6,115 nt of DNA. Origin: Parafilimonas sp. (lineage in GTDB: Bacteria > Bacteroidota > Bacteroidia > Chitinophagales > Chitinophagaceae). The notes under the pieces were generated by a model. It was not told the DNA's origin. It searched no databases and saw only the letters and a program-made list of their open reading frames with translations. The translations under genes and the position numbers were made by a program. Shown one piece after another: positions 1-5,475 of this stretch (position 1 is the first letter of the stretch; each line of letters opens with the position of its first letter). Location: the NCBI GenBank assembly GCA_023251275.1, contig JAHEZC010000176.1, positions 1-6,115 of the forward strand, read 5' to 3'.

Positions 1-38
1 TTAATAAGTTCGCCTTTACACTGGCTTCACCTGAATAA
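1..38 (+). CDS. Possible C-terminal tail of an upstream gene (partial)
   Basis: Reading from base 3, eleven codons (NKFAFTLASPE) run into a TAA stop at 36-38. The codon choice (AAG, TTC, GCC, CTG, GCT) looks like coding sequence, and the sequence turns AT-rich straight after the stop, as expected of a gene end followed by a spacer. The piece is too short to identify a family. A second frame (from base 1) is also open to a TGA at 97-99, but its translation is low-complexity and overlaps the next gene, so I prefer the frame ending at 38. The whole stretch could still be non-coding. Confidence 0.3.
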   Translation, partial: NKFAFTLASPE

Positions 39-113
39 CAAAAGAAAACCCTTTATTTCAACATCACAAAAAATGATGCTAGAATTTTTTAACTTGTGAA
101 CCAAACAATCTTC

Positions 114-1184
114 ATGAATCTTTATCTCGTCAATGGTTTTTTGGGCAGCGGCAAAACAACTGCTATCGCTAATGCATGTAAACAACTCATCAATCAAAAC
201 AGAAGAACTGCTGTTATTACCAATGACCAGGGTTCGCAGCAGGTGGACAGCGCTTATATACAAAGCCTATCCATACCCGGCGGTGAAGTCGTCAACGGTT
301 GTTTCTGCTGCAGGTACGATGAACTGGAAGAAGCGGTTGCATCGCTGAAGATTTCTGCCGGGCTTGAAATTATTTTTGCCGAATCGGTGGGCTCCTGCAC
401 CGACCTCGTGGCTACGGTTGCAAAACCTTTTACATTGTATAACAGCGGTGCAAGAGTGGTGATCAGCATTTTTGCAGATGCCTGCATTGTGCAAAATGTT
501 TTGAATGGCAAATCAGTTTTGGAAAATGCGGTTCAATACATTTACCGCAAGCAGTTGGAGGAAGCCGATATAATTATCGTGAATAAAATTGATCTGCTTG
601 ACGAAAATGAATTGACTGCTGTGAAGGAATTGATGAATACAAGCTACCCCGGTAAAAAAATAATTTATCAGAATTCTTATAATGAAAATGATATTCATCA
701 ATGGATTGACCTGCTGCATAATTTTCCTGTTCCTGCTCACCGCAATTCCATGCAGCTTGATTATGATGAATATGGCAAAGGAGAATCACTGCTTGCATGG
801 CTTGATCAAAAATTATCCATTGACACCTATCAACCCACTGCTATAGAAACAGCCTTGCAGTTAACAGAAACCATTTATAAAAAAATACAGCAGGCAAAAT
901 ATGCCATCGGGCATTTGAAGTTCTTTTTGAGTAACGATGAGTGGAATAAAAAAATCAGTTATACTGCTATCGGAATGAGAGATACAGCTATTGCAGGAGC
1001 GCCTTCTTCTCATCGTCTCGATATACTTATCAATGCCCGGGTGCAAACATCTCCACACCAGCTTCAGCAAATAGTAAAAATGTCCATTGAAGAAACGATG
1101 ATGAAAACAGGTTGCATTATTGCAAATAAGCAGTTCTCATCTTTCAGCCCCGGTTATCCAAAGCCTTTGCACCGGATGGCATAA
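114..1184 (+). CDS. COG0523 (CobW/P47K-type) G3E-family GTPase, putative metallochaperone
   Basis: The product is a cytoplasmic P-loop GTPase of 356 residues. Members of this family use GTP hydrolysis to deliver metal ions (Zn, Co or others) to client proteins or cofactor pathways. Seen in the sequence, counted from the ATG at 114: Walker A GFLGSGKTT (residues 8-16, Lys14), a TNDQG switch-like motif (36-40), the family metal site GCFCC (62-66, Cys63/65/66), a Walker B-region ESVGSCTD (90-97) and guanine-specificity NKID (157-160). The start at 114 puts the first beta strand (MNLYLVNGFLG) at the N-terminus, as is usual for the family. A GTG at 96 would add six residues with no clear role. There is no Shine-Dalgarno sequence at either. 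The C-terminal half (about 240-356) does not read like the usual CobW C-terminal domain and ends in FSPGYPKPLHR. There is no His-rich metal loop. Substrate metal and client cannot be told from the window; no neighbour is an obvious metalloenzyme client or cobalamin gene. Family assignment is firm, metal role is inferred. Confidence 0.9.
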   Translation: MNLYLVNGFLGSGKTTAIANACKQLINQNRRTAVITNDQGSQQVDSAYIQSLSIPGGEVVNGCFCCRYDELEEAVASLKISAGLEIIFAESVGSCTDLVATVAKPFTLYNSGARVVISIFADACIVQNVLNGKSVLENAVQYIYRKQLEEADIIIVNKIDLLDENELTAVKELMNTSYPGKKIIYQNSYNENDIHQWIDLLHNFPVPAHRNSMQLDYDEYGKGESLLAWLDQKLSIDTYQPTAIETALQLTETIYKKIQQAKYAIGHLKFFLSNDEWNKKISYTAIGMRDTAIAGAPSSHRLDILINARVQTSPHQLQQIVKMSIEETMMKTGCIIANKQFSSFSPGYPKPLHRMA

Positions 1185-1247
1185 GCTCATTCTAAAATTG
1201 CCCTGCTATCTTTACGACTGCTGCGACGCATGCAAATGAAAAGCGCT

Positions 1248-1343
1248 GCCTTAATAAGTAAATTGATAAATAATGTACAAAATTTATCAAGGGATTGCAG
1301 ATAAGGAAATAAATTATACATTAATTTGTAGCTTTAATAAGTA
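1248..1343 (+). repeat. Two-copy 13-bp direct repeat GCYTTAATAAGTA
   Basis: GCCTTAATAAGTA (1248-1260) and GCTTTAATAAGTA (1331-1343) differ at one base and lie 83 bp apart in the spacer before the phosphoesterase gene. They bracket the candidate promoter for that gene. The 9-bp core TTAATAAGT also occurs at bases 1-9. The core is AT-rich, so chance is a real possibility; a regulator site is the alternative. Confidence 0.35.
1295..1328 (+). promoter_or_regulatory. Candidate Bacteroidota-type promoter for the phosphoesterase gene
   Basis: A TTG at 1295-1297 is followed, after 23 bp, by TTAATTTG at 1321-1328, which matches the -7 consensus TAnnTTTG at all but one defined position. Transcription would begin near 1335, leaving a leader of about 20 bases before the ATG at 1354. 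The spacing is at the long end of what is accepted for this phylum and the -7 element is imperfect, so this is a tentative call. If correct, it rules out the upstream in-frame ATG at 1273. Confidence 0.35.
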
Positions 1344-1353
1344 TCTATATTTT

Positions 1354-2397
1354 ATGCGGATTGTATATCTATATTTCCTGGGCATCATCTGTACGCCGGT
1401 TTTCGGTCAATCCTCGAATGTTCCCTACGTATTTTACAATAAAGACAGTATTTGTATCAGGAACGGCAGCGGAGAAAATAATTGTTCCCGGCGAACAGGC
1501 GAAAAAATTACACTTCCAATCACGTTTGCTGATCACCCGGAGTGGAATTTTTCTGTTGAACTGAAAAAAAAATTGACGAATGAACCAAGTAAATTCAAGG
1601 CAGTAGAAACCATCTTCGCTGTGTCTGATATAGAGGGTGAATTTGAGCCCTTCAGGAACCTGTTGCTCGCCAATAAGGTAATTGATGAAAATTACAATTG
1701 GACATTCGGCAAAGGGCACCTGGTGATCTGCGGCGATCTGTTTGACAGGGGAAAACAAGTGACTGAATACCTGTGGTTATTATATAAACTGGAGCAGGAG
1801 GCCCAGGCAGATGGCGGATATGTGCATGTGGTGCTCGGCAATCATGATATCATGAATTTGAGCGGTGATGACAGGTATGTGCAGCCAAAATACCTCGATG
1901 AAGCGAGAATGATGAATCTGGAATACAAAGACATGTTTACGGTAAATACTGAACTCGGACGATGGTTGCGTACAAAGAATATTATTGAAAAGATCGGAAA
2001 AACATTATTTATGCATGCAGGTATTTCACCCCGTGTAAATCAATTACAGTGGGATATTACCACCATCAATAACACTGTAAGGCCATATTATGATCAGGCT
2101 ATGAGGGAACTGCCAGATACCATCCGCATGTTTTTTGATGCCGGCTCCCCTTTCTGGTACCGCGGATATTTTAAGGCGCCTCTGGCTACAGAAGCGCAGA
2201 TAGACAGCACATGCACATTATTTGGGGTAAAGAAAATCGTGGTAGGCCATACGATAATGGACAAGGTAGATACATTTTTTAACAAAAAGGTATATGGAAT
2301 TGATGTTAACCAGCATGAAGGCATTTATGAAGGGCTTTTGATACAGGATGAACAATATTTCAGGGTAGATGACAAAGGCAATAAAACACCCTTATAA
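1354..2397 (+). CDS. Exported calcineurin-fold metallophosphoesterase, Shewanella-like phosphatase type
   Basis: The product is a predicted periplasmic or secreted dinuclear-metal phosphatase of 347 residues; its substrate is unknown. Counted from the ATG at 1354, a signal peptide covers about residues 1-18 (MRIVYLYFLGIICTPVFG, then QSS). The in-frame ATG at 1273 would bury that signal peptide behind 27 residues, so 1354 is preferred. A region of about 70 residues with a Cys pair (Cys34, Cys44) precedes the catalytic domain. The metal motifs follow in order: SDIEG (91-95), GDLFDRG (127-133), GNHD (162-165), the MHAG histidine (221) and GHT (299). GSPFWYRGY near 264-272 resembles the WYRG-type signature of Shewanella-like PPP phosphatases. 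The odd point is Glu94, where the family normally has the His of DxH that binds metal 1; the other ligands are present. The gene lies 169 bp after the GTPase gene on the same strand, probably with its own promoter, and converges with the DUF1553 gene. Confidence 0.87.
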   Translation: MRIVYLYFLGIICTPVFGQSSNVPYVFYNKDSICIRNGSGENNCSRRTGEKITLPITFADHPEWNFSVELKKKLTNEPSKFKAVETIFAVSDIEGEFEPFRNLLLANKVIDENYNWTFGKGHLVICGDLFDRGKQVTEYLWLLYKLEQEAQADGGYVHVVLGNHDIMNLSGDDRYVQPKYLDEARMMNLEYKDMFTVNTELGRWLRTKNIIEKIGKTLFMHAGISPRVNQLQWDITTINNTVRPYYDQAMRELPDTIRMFFDAGSPFWYRGYFKAPLATEAQIDSTCTLFGVKKIVVGHTIMDKVDTFFNKKVYGIDVNQHEGIYEGLLIQDEQYFRVDDKGNKTPL

Positions 2398-2408
2398 AAA
2401 GAGCTGCC

Positions 2409-2423
2409 CGGGAAACCCGTTTT
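2409..2423 (+). terminator. Weak hairpin plus T-run after the phosphoesterase gene
   Basis: Twelve bases after the stop, CGGG (2409-2412), loop AAA and CCCG (2416-2419) form a 4-bp GC-only stem followed at once by TTTT (2420-2423). The stem is short for an intrinsic terminator, but the position between convergent genes is right. Nothing stronger is visible in 2398-2532, and no good terminator is seen for the minus-strand gene ending at 2533. Confidence 0.3.
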
Positions 2424-2532
2424 CGGATTTCGTAATAGTACAACTCAATTGACGGACAATTCAATTTGTAAACATCAATCAGGTAATGCTTTAAATGAAG
2501 GTCGGATAAAAATTTTTCGGAAGTGCTTAATA

Positions 2533-5301
2533 TCAATTCTTCGTCACTACCTCATCCAGGTTCAATATTGCATTGGCAACAACAGTAAGGGCTGCGCTTT
2601 CGGGATTAGTATGTGCATGCATGCCACCCATCATTTCACATGTTTTTGCGGCGTCATTTTTAAATTTTCCATACGCCGTATTGTATAAATTCATCAATGC
2701 ATTCAAACTCCTGTCATCAATTTCATGATAGGTTGCTCGCTTAAATCCGGTTTTGATTTGCTGCATTACGTTTTTGCCTGCATCACGTTCCAGGCGGCAG
2801 GCAAAATTTCTTGCGATGTCTGTAAAAGTGCTGTCATTTAAAGTTGTAAGCGCCTGCAATGGTGTATTGGTTCGTATGCGGCGTGCAACGCAAACTTCCC
2901 GGACTGCTCCATCAAAAGTGATCATGGAAGGATATGGCGCCGTACGTTTATAATACGTATAGACGGCGCGGCGATACTGGTCGCCGCCGTGACTCTGTAT
3001 CCATTCCCTTCCATTCCATGGGGAAAGCCAGATACCCGGTGGCTGAAATGGATATACACTCGGTCCAAACATTTTGTCGCACAATAACCCGCTGATGCAT
3101 AATGCCTGATCCCGGATTTGTTCTGCCGATAAACGTACCCTTGCACCTCTTGCATAATATTTATTATAAGGGTCTTTTTCAATTAATTCTTTAGTCATTG
3201 AGGAAGATTGCCGGTAAGCAGCGCTCATTACGATAGTTTTTATCAGTCGCTTTACACTCCATTTATCGTCATTCATGAACTTCCAGCTTAACCAGTTCAA
3301 CAGCTCAAGATGGGTGGGCGGAATGCCCTGTGTGCCCAGGTCTTCCAGTGTTTCTGCCAAACCATCCCCAAACAATTGCTCCCACACCCGGTTTACCATT
3401 GTTCTGGCAGTAAGCGGATTTTCTCTGGCTGTGAGCCAGTATGCAAGGCCGAGACGATTTCGTGGTGCATTTACCGGAAATGCATTTAATGATTTCGGCA
3501 CATCCGGCTCAACCTTATCACCTTTTACCAGCCAGTTGCCGCGTTCAAACACGTAAGATGCCCGGTGCATATATGAGGGGTTTTCTATCATGACTGGTGT
3601 TGCAGGAACATCAGCAGTAAGCAATTTCCAGTAAGCAGTTTTTATTTCATTGAAACCGGGCTTGTCTTTACCGGGAAATTGCTCTGTAAAATAAAGCCAG
3701 TCAAGCATGGCGCCATTATCTGTTGGCTTTTTTAAATTGGGATTAGAATATGTAAAAATTAGGTTGTGAATACCGCTTGCCTTTTTTATATCTGTCTCTG
3801 CTATATGCCATGCCCAGTCTTTTGTCTGCTTTAAAGGTATTGTAGCGATCACTTCACCCTTTGAATTATCTATGTGTATTTGCCAAACTCCTCCCGGCAC
3901 AAAAGACTGGTAGCGGTAAATAAGGTGGTCCCTGTTATCAAGTTCAACATTTTTCAACCGGCAAACTGCATTATTACGAAATCCGGCAGACTTGGTATCT
4001 ACCAGCTCACTGTTGGTAAAACTATCGCAGGTCAGGGAATTATAGGAAGGCTGCCAGGTTTTTAAAAATGTATAAGTTTCATCTGATTTTTGCTTCGATA
4101 CATTTTGCTTCAGCCAATGCACAACTTTAGTTACTTCATTTTGCATACTATCATTATAGCTGCGCAGCAAAGGATAATCGTCTTCTGTGTCCTCGTCTCT
4201 TGTATTATTAAAAAATGCCATGAACTTATAATAGTCTTCATGCCTGAAAGGATCATACGGATGGCTGTGGCATTGCACGCAACCAAATGTTGTTCCCATC
4301 ACTGCATTCCAGGTAGTGCTTACTCTATCCATCACTGCTGCTGTGCGAAACTCCTCATTGTCTGTTCCTCCCTCATCATTGGTCATTGTATTGCGATGAA
4401 AGGCCGTGGCTATAAACCGGGCATCAGTTGGATCGGGCATTAAATCTCCCGCTATCTGTTCTTTGATAAATTCATCATAAGGCATGTCTTTGTTGAAAGC
4501 TTCAATCAGCCAGTCACGGTATTTCCAGATACTGCGGATGTCATCACGTTCATAACCTTTGGTATCGGCATAGCGGGCAAGGTCGAGCCACATGGCTGTC
4601 CATTTTTCACCATAATGAGGAGATGCCAGTAAACTGTCAACCAATTCTTCATAAGCATGATCACTATTGTCGCTCAGAAATTTTTGGGTAAGATTTTCAG
4701 GCGCCTGCATCCCGATGATATCAAGGCTTACGCGGCGGAGCAGTGTTTCTTTATCCGCCTCAGGCGCAGTTTTCAGCTTTTGTTCTTTGAGCTTACCGAG
4801 GATAAAATAGTCTATTTCATTCTTTGCCCAATCGCTTTTCGCAGTGATTAATCCAAAAAATGTTTTGGGTATCGGGACATCAACCGGTTTTACCGGAATA
4901 TAGCTCCAGTTCTCACCCCAGGGAGCGCCTTCTTTTATCCACCTGCGTAATATATCAATTTCATTTTTGCTTAATGGTTCATGGTGATAAGGCATCCGGT
5001 CTTCCGGGTCATCGAGAGTGATGCGGCGTATCATTTCACTGTGATCGGGATCGCCGGGAATGATGGCAGGTTTACCGGATTTTGTTTTAGCCAGCGCATC
5101 TTCGCGAAAAAGAAGGCTGAAATTATTCTTTGCTTTTACGCCGCCATGACAGGTAATGCAATGCTTATTGATGATGGGTTTTACCTGTGCGCTGAAATCA
5201 ACTTTGCTGCTGCTTAAATTGATAAGCCATGATCCGGCTATAACGGCAATCAGCAATATTGCTGAAATGAAAAATACTTTTTTAATGCGTGAATACATCA
5301 T
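2533..5301 (-). CDS. Planctomycete-type cytochrome c / DUF1549 / CBM6-like / DUF1553 membrane-anchored protein
   Basis: The product has 922 residues and no established enzymatic activity; proteins of this architecture are common in Planctomycetes and in some Bacteroidota, and are suspected to act on polysaccharides or as redox proteins. In order: an N-terminal membrane segment (about 8-28, no lipobox Cys); a PSCyt1 haem domain (about 36-128) with CITCH (48-52) and RMP Met103 as a possible axial ligand, ending WIKEGAPW; DUF1549 (about 158-365) with a second haem-type motif CVQCH (341-345); a CBM6-like beta-sandwich (about 420-541); and DUF1553 (about 610-870), recognised from NPLTARTMVNRVW (628-640), the RVRLSAEQIRDQAL block (721-734) and RTNTPLQAL (810-818). 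Haem attachment requires export, so the body should be periplasmic. The start is either of two adjacent ATGs (5301 or 5298), with no Shine-Dalgarno sequence. The gene stands alone: the DUF1501 gene that often accompanies DUF1549/1553 genes is not next to it. Family assignment is very secure; function is not. Confidence 0.95.
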   Translation of the reverse strand: MMYSRIKKVFFISAILLIAVIAGSWLINLSSSKVDFSAQVKPIINKHCITCHGGVKAKNNFSLLFREDALAKTKSGKPAIIPGDPDHSEMIRRITLDDPEDRMPYHHEPLSKNEIDILRRWIKEGAPWGENWSYIPVKPVDVPIPKTFFGLITAKSDWAKNEIDYFILGKLKEQKLKTAPEADKETLLRRVSLDIIGMQAPENLTQKFLSDNSDHAYEELVDSLLASPHYGEKWTAMWLDLARYADTKGYERDDIRSIWKYRDWLIEAFNKDMPYDEFIKEQIAGDLMPDPTDARFIATAFHRNTMTNDEGGTDNEEFRTAAVMDRVSTTWNAVMGTTFGCVQCHSHPYDPFRHEDYYKFMAFFNNTRDEDTEDDYPLLRSYNDSMQNEVTKVVHWLKQNVSKQKSDETYTFLKTWQPSYNSLTCDSFTNSELVDTKSAGFRNNAVCRLKNVELDNRDHLIYRYQSFVPGGVWQIHIDNSKGEVIATIPLKQTKDWAWHIAETDIKKASGIHNLIFTYSNPNLKKPTDNGAMLDWLYFTEQFPGKDKPGFNEIKTAYWKLLTADVPATPVMIENPSYMHRASYVFERGNWLVKGDKVEPDVPKSLNAFPVNAPRNRLGLAYWLTARENPLTARTMVNRVWEQLFGDGLAETLEDLGTQGIPPTHLELLNWLSWKFMNDDKWSVKRLIKTIVMSAAYRQSSSMTKELIEKDPYNKYYARGARVRLSAEQIRDQALCISGLLCDKMFGPSVYPFQPPGIWLSPWNGREWIQSHGGDQYRRAVYTYYKRTAPYPSMITFDGAVREVCVARRIRTNTPLQALTTLNDSTFTDIARNFACRLERDAGKNVMQQIKTGFKRATYHEIDDRSLNALMNLYNTAYGKFKNDAAKTCEMMGGMHAHTNPESAALTVVANAILNLDEVVTKN
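3679..4044 (-). other. CBM6-like carbohydrate-binding domain inside the DUF1549/DUF1553 protein
   Basis: Residues about 420-541 of the 922-residue protein match the pattern of family 6 carbohydrate-binding modules. A Tyr-containing strand (LIYRYQSFVPGG) is followed by WQIHID, a small-turn strand GEVIATIPL, a Trp-containing segment (KDWAWHI), SGIHNLIFTYSN and the closing strand AMLDWLYF. In CBM6, aromatic residues in the loops stack on sugar rings, and several Trp and Tyr residues are available here. The call rests on motif reading by eye; exact borders and sugar specificity cannot be given. Confidence 0.6.
4267..4281 (-). other. Second CxxCH motif (CVQCH), in DUF1549
   Basis: The codons TGC GTG CAA TGC CAC encode residues 341-345. 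It is followed by SHPYDPF, matching the conserved CxQCHxHxxDP block of DUF1549 proteins. It has the form of a c-type haem attachment site, but could instead bind another metal, because the downstream His347 and Asp350 are conserved with it. Confidence 0.7.
5146..5160 (-). other. First CxxCH haem c attachment motif (CITCH), in PSCyt1
   Basis: The codons TGC ATT ACC TGT CAT encode residues 48-52, about 20 residues after the membrane segment and followed by GG. The context (KPIINKHC before, a RMP methionine about 50 residues later) is that of the PSCyt1 domain. Covalent haem attachment in the periplasm is expected. Confidence 0.8.
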
Positions 5302-5338
5302 GACAAGTAAGAGGGGATAAATTTACAAAATCCTGAGA

Positions 5339-5369
5339 CAAAATTCATGTACAAACATTTGAAGCAAAA
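5339..5369 (-). promoter_or_regulatory. Tentative promoter for the DUF1549/DUF1553 gene
   Basis: On the minus strand a TTTTG (plus-strand 5365-5369) is followed, after 18 bp, by GAATTTTG (5339-5346), which differs from TAnnTTTG at the first base. It lies about 40 bp before the ATG. A TAAATTTA at 5318-5325 is a competing -7 candidate but has no properly spaced -33 element. Both are weak. Confidence 0.2.
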
Positions 5370-5429
5370 CTTATTCTTCCATATTCGGCTGATTTATCTC
5401 TCTTTTCACACATCACTACAGCGCATTCC

Positions 5430-5441
5430 TGTTTGCAAACA
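5430..5441. promoter_or_regulatory. Perfect 12-bp palindrome, candidate operator
   Basis: TGTTTGCAAACA is its own reverse complement. It covers the presumed -33 element of the ABC transporter promoter and lies between divergent genes, which is where a dimeric repressor would bind. A half-site (CAAACA) recurs at 5352-5357 on the side of the DUF1553 gene. No regulator gene is present in the window. Confidence 0.4.
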
Positions 5442-5459
5442 ACATCTTCTCTACATTTG
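5432..5459 (+). promoter_or_regulatory. Bacteroidota-type promoter for the ABC transporter gene
   Basis: TACATTTG (5452-5459) matches the -7 consensus TAnnTTTG exactly. TTTG at 5432-5435 lies 16 bp upstream, a little shorter than the usual spacing. Transcription would begin near 5466, leaving a very short leader of about 10 bases before the ATG at 5476. The -7 element is the best in the window; the short spacer lowers confidence. Confidence 0.45.
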
Positions 5460-5475
5460 CTGTTATACATACAGC

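Noticed and set aside
1..99. Open frame from base 1 to a TGA at 97-99 as an upstream gene end
   Set aside because: Its translation is low-complexity and covers AT-rich spacer-like DNA. The frame ending at 38 looks more like coding sequence.
96..113. GTG start for the GTPase gene at 96
   Set aside because: It adds six residues ahead of the first beta strand, where the family normally begins. The ATG at 114 gives the usual N-terminus, and neither has a Shine-Dalgarno sequence.
1346..1353. TATATTTT as a -7 element
   Set aside because: It abuts the ATG at 1354, so transcription would begin inside the coding region.
1185..1353. Riboswitch or structured RNA in the spacer after the GTPase gene, for example a cobalamin riboswitch
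   Set aside because: No conserved B12-box-like sequence or long stem is visible; only short palindromes (GCATGC, AGCGCT) occur.
1354..1407. Lipoprotein signal in the phosphoesterase (Cys13 after LGII)
   Set aside because: The residue before the Cys is Ile, not Gly, Ala or Ser, so there is no lipobox. A signal peptidase I site after VFG fits better.
114..2397. GTPase and phosphoesterase as an operon in which the GTPase metallates the phosphoesterase
   Set aside because: They share a strand, but the 169-bp gap holds a promoter candidate. One protein is cytoplasmic and the other exported, and nothing in the sequence links them.
2446..2461. Inverted repeat AATTG / CAATT in the convergent spacer
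   Set aside because: The arms are only 5 bp, AT-rich and not followed by a T-run on either strand; it is unlikely to terminate transcription or serve as a site.
2449..5217. Several 60-120-codon plus-strand frames opposite the DUF1553 gene
   Set aside because: They lie wholly or mostly over a strongly conserved minus-strand gene, have no recognisable domains and no start signals, and are antisense shadows.
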